Positions 1 to 12,400 of a DNA stretch of 64,000 bases are shown here, piece by piece. The notes beneath the pieces are model-generated. The model was not told where the DNA came from and ran no database searches. It saw only the letters and a list, made by a program, of their open reading frames with translations. This DNA is from Nipponacmea schrenckii. Its lineage: Eukaryota > Mollusca > Gastropoda > Lottiidae. Location: the NCBI GenBank assembly GCA_030562195.1, contig JAUJPP010000006.1, forward strand, positions 124,001 through 188,000. The letters are read 5' to 3'. How positions within the stretch are numbered: position 1 is the stretch's first letter; each line of letters starts with the position of its first letter. A program made the translations under genes and the position numbers.

Positions 1-320
1 TCTTCAGTCAGTCTGAAAATTGTGTGTCCTGTTGACAAAATCTACAATTGCTATTACATGTACTTTCTTTTTGTTTTATCAGTGTGGGCCTGCGCAGTAG
101 TCTATTTATAACTCTTTGATTTTCCAATATGGCGGGACGTTCATAATATCTTAAGACATTATGATTTTCAAACACTGATAAATATGTATACCCATGGATT
201 TGAAGGCTCAAATTTCAAAGGTAAGCTCTGTAGACTATTTCTGATTAGCTAAACAAAAGATTTCATGTGTTTGAGGCTGTCGGATGATTGTCCGAAACAA
301 ATCAAGACTGTGCCCCTTTA
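1..320. repeat. Dispersed repeat, copy 1 of 2
   Basis: About 300 bases match 24218-24530 closely, including the stretch from 'gtgtgtcctgttg' to 'cccctttaaag'. The other copy has an extra internal block of about 50 bases. Both copies stop at the same 'cccctttaaag', here next to the donor side of an EGF-like exon and there next to a Polinton-like fragment, so this is a mobile repeat and not part of either neighbour. No convincing terminal inverted repeat was seen. Confidence 0.75.
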
Positions 321-331
321 AAGGATCTTAC

Positions 332-457
332 GTTTTTGACAAGTAGCACCAGACCATCCTATAGCACAACCTCCACCACAGTAACCAGTATATTTATTAC
401 ATGGTTCATCATTAAAACAGTGACAGGTATAACTGTTATCAGGTCCAAACTTAACAC
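332..457 (-). CDS. EGF-like domain exon
   Basis: The exon is 126 nt, with acceptor ttacag at 463-458 and donor gtaaga starting at 331. It enters in phase 1 and leaves in phase 1, the symmetric class typical of EGF exons. The translation carries six or more cysteines in the order YTCHC, CNKYTGYC, GGGC, GWSGATC, which is the EGF/laminin-type pattern of MEGF-like and molluscan multi-EGF proteins. Its first two bases (GT) complete a Cys codon (T|GT) with the last base of the exon at 730-946. Further EGF exons probably lie left of the window. The EGF assignment is strong; linkage to the micro-exons rests on phase. Confidence 0.8.
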
Positions 458-3400
458 CTGTAATTAATAAATAATTAAACTAAAAATATGTTGACATTTA
501 TCAAACACAATTATTCTTCCATTTGTTCAAGTTAAAATGTGCTCTGTGACACTTTTGTTGGATATGCTTAGTCAATATTATATATGATAATAATTAAGTA
601 ATATGTCTAGTTTTGATGGTAAACAGGAAACATAGGAATGTATTTAAGATAGTGTGGTCATTTCGGTAAATGGAACCGTAAAGGGGAGATGTTTAACGTT
701 CTTAACGGTGAAAGGCCCAAATAACTTACATTGAGTGAGGTGTATAATAGATAATATTACAACTATCCACCTCAATATCGTAACACACCATGTAGTTTGT
801 AAAGATGAAAGATTTGCTGGGGCAGTGGTGTATTCTTTTTTCTGTCCATCAGTTTGGGGTTTTGTAACTGGTACAGTCTGTAGCACGTTGGGTCTTGTTT
901 TTATCTCAGCCTCTTCGACTATAATATCTGATAGGTTGGAATAAAACTGAAACAGAGTTGAGGGTAGTATCTAGTCCTATGTCTGGATTGGTTCACTGTC
1001 ATTTAGACACAGTATTTTAGGCACACTTTATTTAGACATACGTTCAGATAAGCAGATGTCATTTAGGCACAGTGTTTTTTAGGCACATCGTTTTAGGCAC
1101 GTTTTCAATTAGGCACATACTCATTTAGGCTTACTAAAATTCGGCCCACAGTCATGTAGGCACGCCTTCAATTAGGCACACCTTCAATTAGGCACATATT
1201 CATTTCGGCAGACATCCATTTAGGCATCCCTTGAACTATATCAACATTTATTTACGCACACTTTCAATTAGGCACGCATTAACACATGGACAGGCATATC
1301 TTCTTTTTGCTACAGTTTAAAATTGTATATTTTGTCACCTGGTAAGCTCACACACACATATCAAAGTAACGTAAGTTCACTGATGACCATTCTTGAGAAT
1401 TAAATTTTTTGTTCATGCTAAGACACAGTATCCCTTTAATTTCAATTTATTGCATTGTATGTTAAGGTTACAAATATTGTGCTTATAATGATTTCCTAAA
1501 TAGTGATTGCTTTCTTCCACTATATAGTAATCTCCCTTTTCCCTTAAGGTTTTGGGGGCCATACCCCCACCCCCACTCTTTGGACCCGGGTGTGCCTAAA
1601 TGATATAGTGCCGAATAAATGTGTGCCCAATTGAAAATGTACCCAATTGAATATGTGCCTAATTGAAAGTGTGCCTAAATTGCTGTGTATAAAAAACACT
1701 GTGCCTAAATGACAAGTGCTCATCTGACCATGTGCCTAAATGAAGTATGCCTAAAGTACTGTGTCTAAATTAGGTGTGCTTAAAAAAAAAGTGTGCCTAA
1801 ATGAATGCTTACCCTATGATCTACATGCTATATTCACCTGGGTTGTTGTTGACATGAGCTACACTCGGCTTGTTAGATACTATCAACCACATTCTATATT
1901 CATGCGTTCCTAGTCTTCTGACTTTATTTGTTAATACTATGATTACTATCTGACATTAAATCACTCAATAAATAATTCACATATTCGACCGAGTCAATGT
2001 GGCTTTTCACGTTGACGACCCGAAACACATGACGGTGATCAAATCCATGACTATCTGACACTTCCTTTGCTCTCAATTCTATGCTGTTGTATAAACTGTA
2101 TTAAGTGTGTTGCATAACCCCCAGTTCTCTTTTTTCTCTCTTTTTAATTTCTTATTATATTTATTCTTGTATTAATACTTGTACATGTTTTACATGGAGA
2201 CGGATTAACATAAGCCTTGTCCTTTTTTCCGAATCCAATTTATGTGTAATCATTCTAACTGATATGTAAACTTTTATTCAATAAATATTGTTTAAATCAT
2301 GTAATAAAAGGATTGAGCTTAGGCAATATAATCTGGTTAAAGGATGTTTAATGTACTTTATATTTTTAAAAAATAGCGAAGGCCATCGTTATACGCCCAC
2401 ACTTATAATCAATATCAATCAAGAATCCAACTCTCTATCGTTTACACAAAGAATTCAAGAACAAGGGCAATAACTCATAGTAATTTTTTTTGATTGGTTT
2501 CAATAGGGTTTATTCTTGAGTGATTACAAACACTCACACCAAATTTCAGCTTTCTATCATGGATTTCAAGAACAAAAGGTTATAAATCTTTTTCGATTGG
2601 TCTGATTTTAAATAGGCTTCATCCTTGGGTGATTACAAAGAATCACACCATGTTTCGTCAAAATCTATCAAGAAACCATCTCTCTATTGTGTCCACAACA
2701 ACAGACAGACAGGAGCGACGACTATATACGCCCACATTAATGTGTGGACGTATAATGACTTTCAACAAAAAGGGTAAATTTGTAAGAAACACTTAGTTTA
2801 GATATTAAATGGTTACCTTTAATGGATTTTTATATTTTTTCCACCAAATTTCCCAGGCGTTAAGAACACCGTCAGTTAAAGCATCTATCATACCTTTATC
2901 TTTATACAGCATATATTCTTCAAACATTGTCAGTAGTCGGTGAAATACCTTATTAGACAACAAATACAAATAAAGTCGACCTTTTCAGATTATTATAGTG
3001 ATCTTAGCAAATATAGTTTAAGAAAGATCTGACTGACGTAAGAAACGACGGTAACCATGACTCGATAAACAAGAGGAAAAGACATGCATTTTCAAACACT
3101 ATTATGTTTTGATGAGTCCCATCTACCACTTCAGATTGATGATATATCGATCTACTAACTGAAGGGTGAGATGATCGCTGATTTAAACCACGCGTGACAC
3201 TTCAGAGATGAAATGTGAATTTAACACCTTACCAATAATGTAATGGTACATTTAAAGACCGACATATGGCTGAATAAGGTGTAGAAAGAGTAAGTACTGC
3301 TTCTTGTACAATTTACAACAACAAACATTTCATACCTTGTTTCTTGCCTTTTCTGCCTTATCATCTTCCTCATCAAAATACCAAAACTGAAAAATAAAAT

Positions 3401-6400
3401 AAATAGAGACAGACACCGGCAATTCAACCAATCACAAGTAGCTATTGTACAACATAGACAAGGGGTGATGTGGATCTTTTCTTCGAAGGTTGACAACACA
3501 GATGATAGGTTGATAATTGAGGTTGCAAAATTTAAGTGTTTGTATGTGACAACCCGGTCTGACTTTAAAGACTTTAAAGACCAAATGAAGAAAGAAAATG
3601 TCTGGCGAACCATTGGCGAAACGTTGAGTCGAGATGGTAAGTATGGATGTTCCTGGACATGTTCTATCATGATACGTATTACGTATATAAATGGACACCG
3701 ATGGCACTAAACCTCGATTCTTACCATGGTTATCTCTATCAGTTATGCAATTAAATAGTTTATGACATGAAAGCGCGATGTATCTGACTGTCTCTAGATA
3801 GAAAAGACATAATAGCAACAAGAAGAATTTTCGAATATAAGGTACATGTATATTTGAAGAGATTATGCGATTTTCGTACATTTCTTGTACTTCTGTAGAA
3901 TATTTACATATATTCAAAACCCAAATCAACACGTGGAAATTCTGCATGAGCCCCTTTAAGAGGTGTTTTGTTATTTCAGGAGGATGGGCCTGTAAAAGAT
4001 TTAGATATCTCAGGGGTACGAACACCAGAAAAAGAAGAGAGCTAATAACAAAGAGTTCTCAGGAAGCACAGAGAATAAAGAAATGGCAGTTTTTTGAAAT
4101 GATGAGCTTCCTAGACCCCTTCTCAAAATACCAGACGTACGTATTTTGTTATGACATGTTATGACATGTTTATTTCAGAATATCATTTACATTGTGTTCA
4201 ACATATAGGGCCTACAGAAAAATTGTTTTGGCTAGTTGAAACAGTGTAGGTTGAAGCCAATTTGATGTTAAATATTTCCAGACTATTTCTAAATCGAAGA
4301 TGTAAGACCGATTCAAGACGCCTCTGCGTGTGCTACAGGCTGTGCATGTTAAAGATTCCTCGAAAGTACGAAATCGATAAGAGTGTGATAAGAGTAGGCT
4401 AATGCCGCTGTCCTGGCAAAATTATCCTCATTGCACACTGCATGGCGTTTGCCCGTCCTCATTAGCCCAAACAAGTGCATAAGAGTAGGAAAAGTAAAAC
4501 TCAATTTCATTTCATTTCGATTGCCGTGACTAATTCGTTCACAATAACGTAACGGAAGAATATCGACCTATGAAACGGGTTTGATGGTCCATGGCTATCA
4601 TACGAATTCCAGTCGATTCCCCCATTCAATACTCAGCGGCAGAACGTTTCGGGGAACTGCTCTTTTCTGATCAATTGTTAGGAATAATTTCCTATTCTTG
4701 TTAGACATGATTTGGGTATACCATTATTATTTATTGCAGAAGTGAGGGCAATTATCAAGAATGTGACGAAAGTACTATTGATCTAGAAGGTGAAGACTCT
4801 TCATACCTGTCACCCCCTACGACCACTGACAGAGAGACATTCGTTCGGGAAGTACCAAAAACCTCGTCCTCTGGTCGGCAAACACCTGTATCGGATGTTT
4901 CTCGACCATCGTCCCCGGGTGGGCAAATTAGTTCTAAGAAGCGACGTTCAAGTATACCATCTAACGAGCGATCAGAAATTATTGCAGCCCTGAAGCGCTC
5001 AACTGATGCTAAAGTCAGTCGCAAACCAAAAGATGAGTGTATGTTATGGGCTGAATCGATTGAAATGCGTATGCTGGCCATGAACCCCCGCGAGAGGTTT
5101 CTGGTGCACCTTCGCGTGGAGCAAATTATGTCCCATAAGAGATGTGCAGTGTTCCACCACGTGAGCAACCTGTTTCATGTGATCAACAGAGTCAACATTT
5201 CGTAACATTGAATGACGTGGGCGCATGTTTCGGATCAAGCACATCACTTCTGTTGTAATTGTTTGCCAAATAATAAACCATGTTATGATACACTAGTTGT
5301 CAGAGTTATCACTGTCCGGCTCCTGACCTCGCCGAACATGCCTATGTTGCCAGGGAAGGGCCCCTGCATCTGAATTCAAATAGTTGGTAAAATCTTGTCT
5401 CACCGATGCAGCGCCATTACCGTTATCATAATCGGTAAACCCAGGCGGGCAGTACCGTTCAGTTGGTTGCCTTGCAATATAAGATCCCCGCAGAAAGTTG
5501 TGTAGACAGATGGTAGCTTTAAACACTGCAACAGCATTTTCAGGTTTGCATATGAAAAATTCGCCATCGGGCTACTAGGAAAGTATTCTCGATCACTCGT
5601 CGGGCACGTGACAATCTGTAATTAAATATCATCGGGGAGATTACGTCCAGGATATGGTCGCATCAGATCCTCTCTCAAAGGAAATGCCTCGTCCCCAACA
5701 ATCAAGTGAGGCAGCATCAACTGTGTATTTGTCAGCTAAGCGGGTTGGAAAAGTTTATCTTTTTTTCTTTCCAGGACCTTTCCAAAGGCACTGTGGGCTA
5801 ATACGCCTCCGTCACTGTGCCTTCCTTGCGTTAAACGCCGTAATAAGTATAAAGCCACCTTCAGCTTAAATTAGTCTGCTTCTACAGTATATTCATTACA
5901 ATTTTAATAATAATATTATTTGCAATAATACGGAAGAGTGTTAAAAGAAAAGAAACCCGTCGAAGAGTCCCAATGGTACTAATAAACCAAACTTTGATGT
6001 TGTTCTGTTATTATCTGGCTGGGTTTATGTCACATAATTAAATAAAGATGTTGTATAAAAGTCCATTAGGTAAATAAAATAGATGTACTGATGAGTAAAT
6101 ATACTAACGAAATCTTTCGGTGAGGGATATCAACTGAAAGGTAAGCAGTCATTTAGGCACACTTCTTTTTTAAAGCACACTTCATTTTAGACACAGTACT
6201 TTAGGCACACTTCTTTTAACATGGTCAGAAAAGCAATTGTCATTTATGTCTAAATGAGTTGTGCTTAATTGACAGTGAACCGAAGATTTATTGGGTTGTT
6301 GCGTCCATAAGTATAGTTGCAACAGTAAAGAAGGAAATGCTCAGAATCTTCTCAAGTATAGCCGCAAGTGCAAGAGGGATTATCAGAGACGTGCATGTAG

Positions 6401-9400
6401 AATTTGTGTGCGTTAAGATGACTTTTTTTATGTCGAAATCTTGTATGTAAGATTTGGGAGTAACGGTCACCAATGTAAAGGTATTTAGGAACAGAAGATT
6501 TTGAAATGTATTTAGAAAGGAGCATTTTAAAGTGAGAAAGACAGGATGATGATCGAAAGTTATCGGGTAGTTGTTCCGTATTTGAATGGCAGAAGGGAGA
6601 AATGAGGTCTTAAAGAAGGCTGCCATGCTATGGTACGAAGCTGGTTAGAGTTACGGATATTATAAGGGTTTACAGAATGGACAGGTGGAGGAACCAGAAT
6701 ACTCAGATATTAAGGCGTCATCCTATGAAACATTTTATAAAATAGAATCATTTTATGAAAGAAGCGGCGATCAGAAAGGCTTGTGATACCGGATTCACTG
6801 TACAAAATGGAATGGGACGTGCCTCGTACTAGGCCTGCGATGGTGCGAAGAGCGTCAATGTTTAAATTTTCAAGTGATTTGGCAAGATGGACTGTGCAGT
6901 TATAGCAAATGACAGCATAATCAAAGTTAGGCAGGATAAAATATTTCCAGAGATTTCCTTAAAAGTCTATATTTTAAAGATCGAAGGCAGTCAATCATTT
7001 TGGAGGTTTTAGAAATTAAAAATTCAATATGCGTAGACCAGTTACAATGTTTGTTAAAAAGTAGACCTAAATGCTTATGTTCATCGGAATCGTTTAAAAT
7101 TGTATCATGAAATATAAGGCTAAAAGAGGATGGAGAAACTTTCCGTGAAAATGTAATACATTTTGTTTTTGAAGGATTAATAGTAACCTCTTATTTAACT
7201 GACCATTGATAAATGGTTTATTAATCAGTGTTAAGAATATTACGACACATCACTTGATCATCTATACTAAGAAAAAATGATGTGTCGTCAGCAGATAAAC
7301 GAATGTTAGAGGTTATTTCCATTGTAATATCATTGATGTATATCAAAAATAATAGTGGGTCCAGTACTGAACCCTGTGGAACGCTAGCCCTCAATAAAAG
7401 TGGATCAGAAGATTCTCCGTTAATCACTACTGTTTGATTTCTATGAGTTTGAAAGGAGCTGAAGTAAATTTCCTCTTATGCCAATGGAATTTATTTTATG
7501 TATGAGTCCCTTGAGCCAAATGCTCGGCTTATATTAAAAATGCAATTTTCACTTCAGTACCGTTATCCAATGATTTTGAGATATGATCGTGAATATCTAT
7601 TAACTGAAAAATTGCAGAATCGTTTTTAGTAAAGCCGGACTGAAATTTTCGATAAAATATTATTAATGATTAGTGATTAAAAAGTTATAAATAAATTTGT
7701 ACATCACTCTCTCAAAGACCCTACTAAGAGAACTAAGCAGTGAGATGGGACGATAGTTCGAGCACAAATGGGGGTTGTCTTTTTTATGAAGAGTGATGTT
7801 AGCTTGTTTCCAATTTTCAGGAAAATACAGTTGTCTTGGCAGATATTGAAAAGTTTAGATAGAGGATAGGATAAACTTGTAAACATGATTTCAGAATTTT
7901 ATTACAAATGCAATCCGGACCATTGGCTTTGTTGATTTCTAAATTGGACAGGATATTTGAGACTTCAATAAGGGTATAAACAGGTTGATCAATTTGAAAG
8001 TTATTAAAAGGTAGGGGAGGCAACTTATCAACATCATTGTCCACACAGGTCTGACAAGCAAAGAAAAAGTTAAAAGCATTAGCTTTTTTTTGATCTGAAT
8101 CGCAAATTTCACCATTATTTAAGATTAGGGGTATGTCTTTAAGAGAATTGCCATTTTTGGATTTTAACCTTTTCCACCAGTTGCGTTCCCCAAATGAGTT
8201 TGTGTTAATTTTATCTAGAAAAATAATCTGCTTTTACTCTTCTAATCTCTGAAATTACAAAATTTCTGTGCTGCCTAAACTGTTGCCAGAGGATTACCGA
8301 GTCATAACGTTTAGCACGTTTGTGAATTCTGTTACGTTTCCTTATTTTTCTACGGTTGTATCCATTCATCCATTCTGCATCCCTTGGACGTATAAGAACA
8401 GTTTTATGTGGTACAAATAGATTTATTTCTTCTACAATTTTGTTTGAAATAGTTAAAGTACATTTATTAACTTCATGATCAAAAAACGAATCCCAATTTT
8501 GTAGAAAAAAAGAAGTTGTTTAAGGCATCTATATTAAGGGCATCATAGTTCCATATTTTTCTGAAAAAGGATGCTTTGATATTCCTCTGAAATTTGACAT
8601 GAATAACTTTAGGGCAATGGTCACCTATAGTACGTGGGAGAACGTTAAAGGCGTCTAAAAAGTTTATAGTAAAATCACCTAAGATTATCACGTGCTTGTT
8701 TCAGTCTATAGCTGCTTCCCGGTAGGACTGCTCAAAAATTTCTGCAATTACTTCTTTTCAAATTGTTCATTCTAGATCGGTTTCAAATTCAAATAAATCA
8801 AACTCAGATTTTTTTATCGATATTTTCCATCAAGTGATGCATGAACGGGTTATTTGAGATATTCCTTACACGCGAACACAGAGTAGGGAATGGTCTTGCG
8901 ATGGTGTCTGTAAAGTGCATTTTTCATGCTCTGAGATGCAGAGATCATGGTAATGTAGGATAAATAAACAAAATTGTAACACATATATCCTCTCAATTTT
9001 GAGTTCCTATTCCTACTTTAATTAGGATTATTCCATTATACTTCAATCCACGCTTAATTAACAAATGAGATGTCTAACCAATGGGGCAAAACCATTATTG
9101 ATATGTTGTAACTTATGTTGTTAGAAAGAAAAAAATATATTGTCAAGTGAAGAGCTGTTAGCTTCAGAAGAAGGTTCAAAATCGTTTCAAGACCGACACT
9201 TTCCCATCCTAAAATTGGCTTTATTGGCAGTATTGATGATACGAAACTTGATCTATAAAATGTTTTAAGGAATTTATCTCTATAGAACGTGCGACATTTC
9301 AAATATCACCGGTATCCAAAGATACAATAATCATAAGTGATGTTGACTGGTACGAAAAATATCTTTGACAGTTTGACCGAGAAACAACTTGGGTATTATG

Positions 9401-12400
9401 TATTTAGTTGAAAAGGGGAGTAGTTTGGTATTGGAGGGATAAAGGTTAACAAGTCAGTCACTGGAACATTTATACAATTTAGAAATATCATTGTTTATAG
9501 ACATTTCAATATCAGATAAGAGTTATTTTGTACAGATATCTGCAGTTTTATCAACAAATACTCGAGATACGTTTTAAAGATCAACTTGATTGTCACTTCA
9601 GTAATGAAATGTGACTTTAAATCTATCATTACATTATGGGTAAGGTGTTAAAGGCCGACATATGGTTGAATATGGTTTAGATACAATAAGGACTAATTCT
9701 TGTACAATTTACAACTACAAAAAATTCATACCTTTTCCTTTAACCATTGCCTTGTAAGCCGCTTAAAATAGAATAAATAATAAAAGAAATTACAATCCAT
9801 TGTTAAAGTTGATGTATGCATCTTTTAAAGGGTATATTTTGTTGCTTGATGTGATTACAGATTTTCTTCTGCACATTTGAAACACATTTTCAAGTGGCTT
9901 TTTCTGAACCTAATCCTATGTTGAGGTCTGATGTTTAACCATTTCCCAAGATTCTTATTCTAGATCAAGTAGGTCAAGTTTGTTTTAAACAATTTATATA
10001 CAATTGATAAATCAATAATAACTATTTCAAAGATAACTAGAACATCGGATCATGTGACACAAAGTGGGGCTTTGCTTACATGGCAAATATGTAAGAGCAG
10101 TCAAAAACTGAAAAAAAATATATATCACAAAGGAGAGTATCGGTAGATAGGCGAAGCCAATGTTCTCTAGCTTAGCAAATGTCAGCACAATTTTCAGTGA
10201 TGAAATGTGACTTTAAATGTATCATTGCATGATGGGTAAGGTGTTAAAGAGTAAGTAAGCTGAGTAAGTTGTATAAAGAGTAATTACTGATTCTTGTACA
10301 ATTTACAACTACAAACAATTCATACCTCGTCTATTTTCCGTAACGTTGAAATCCACTCTAACTGAAAACGAAAAAAAAGTAAAAAAGATAATACAATCCA
10401 TTGTTGAAGTGGCAGTATGCATTATTTTACAAGGTATATTTTGTTGTATCTTCTGAACCTAATCCTATCATGGATATTTTGAAGTCAATCACTTGTAAAA
10501 GTTTTGTATCACTTGCTCGAGTTTCTATTGCTACTCTTATTACTATTCTAAATGATACAGGAACATCTCAATCTCTAATTGTATCTGATATCATTTTCTG
10601 AGAGGCCTACACATGGTTGAATAAGATGTAGAGAGAGTAAGAACTGCTTGTACAATTTACAACTACAAACATTCATATTTTTACCTTTAGCTTTTTCTTA
10701 AATGACACATTCATCTGAAAAATGAAATGTATACAAAAAAGAACATAGGATCATGTGGCACAGAGTGGGGCTTCGCTTACATGGCAAATATGCAAGAGCA
10801 GTCAAATTCTGAAACAAAAATATATATTTGGAAGTTGTGAAACCGGAAGTATGCGTAGGGCACCAATGAGAGTATCGGTAGATAGGCAAAGCTAACGACC
10901 TCTAACCTAGTGATTGTCATCAAAGGTCAATGTCACAAGATATAAACCTCAAAAACTCATATGGTCGTTTATCCGGAAGTAGACTTTAAAAAATGAAAAC
11001 ACTCTTGGGTATTTCAAATTATTAAGCTTTGCGTCTAAAGGCCAAGGTCAAAATTGGAAAATTAAGAAATTTTAAAACCTTGCTTTGTTTTTAATCTGGC
11101 CAAAGTAAGGAGTTATCTTTGTGCAAAGTCCTTTTTTTATATGTTATGATCTTACCCTTAAAGATGGGTTTGCTCATTAATTAGAGCCAAAGTAAGCTTA
11201 CTCATTGATAAATTGGGGTTTCTAATAAATAATAAACTCTGATCTGCTTTGGAACGCTAAATTTAGACTTCATGTTTGTTCACGTGACCAAATGACGTCA
11301 TATAAATGAAGGTGTATAAGAATTGATTTTGTATTTTATTATTAGTGAGTAAAAACTTATTTAAATTAATCCATAATGTTTTTACAAAGTGATATTTAAA
11401 CGTTGTATTGCCTTTTGATAGAGATAATAAATGGAATACCAAAATGCCATTGTTTTTGTGGAAAATATTAAGGAATGTGGGCAAGTACCAGTCTAATTAA
11501 ACTATAAACTATAACTTTCGATCGTATTTCTATTAGTTTCGTTACGTATGTTTTATTAGCTATTAGCTTTGTACGTAACCACTACAGTTAGGTCTAACAC
11601 TGCCCTTCAATACGGACTGTTCGAACGACCTTTGACCTAACTCAGTAAAAATGTGTATTTCAAATTCGAATAAATCAAACTCAGATTTTTTTTTATCGAT
11701 ATTTTCCATCAAGTGATGCATGAACTAGAGCAGCTCACAGGTTATTTGAGATATTCCTTACAAGAGAAAACAGACTTCTGTCATATTGATATGATGAAAC
11801 CATATGTTGTTAGAAAGAAAAAAAGATATTGTCAAGTGAAGCGTTGTTAGCTTCGGAAGAAGGTTCAACATCGTTTCAAGACCGACACCTTCCCATCCTA
11901 AAATTGGCTTTATTGGCAGTATTGATGATACCAAACTCGATCTATAAAATGTTTTAAGGCATTTATCTATATATAGAACGTGCGACATTTCAAATATCAC
12001 CGATATCTAAAGATACAATAATCATAAGTGATGTTGACTGGTACGAAAAATATCTTTGACAGTTTGACCGAGAAACAAGTTGGGTATTACAGTAGTTAAA
12101 AAAGGGACTAGTTTGATATTGGAGGGTTTAAATCTGACAAGTCAGTCACCGGACCATTTATACAATTTAGAAAGATAATTGTTCATAGAGATTTCAATTT
12201 CAGATATGAGTAATTTTGTACAGACATCTACAGTGTCATCAACAAATAATCGAGAAACGTTTTGAAGATCAACTTGATTGTCACTTCAGTAATGAAATGT
12301 GACTTTAAATCTATCATTACATTATGGGTAAGGTTCTAAAGGCCGATACATAGTTGAATAAGGCTTAGAAACAGTAGGGACTGATTCTTGTACAATTTAC

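Noticed and set aside
3221..4025. Minus-strand ORFs of 149 and 197 codons
   Set aside because: Antisense to the MADF exons and to micro-exon 3336-3386; no domain or splice support as continuous frames.
9054..9302. Minus-strand ORF repeated at 11758-12000 (FYRSS...SSILPIKPILGWE)
   Set aside because: Lies inside duplicated intron units; the copies differ mainly by amino-acid-changing substitutions, no splice sites bound it, and it is not kept open in the 20440 copy.
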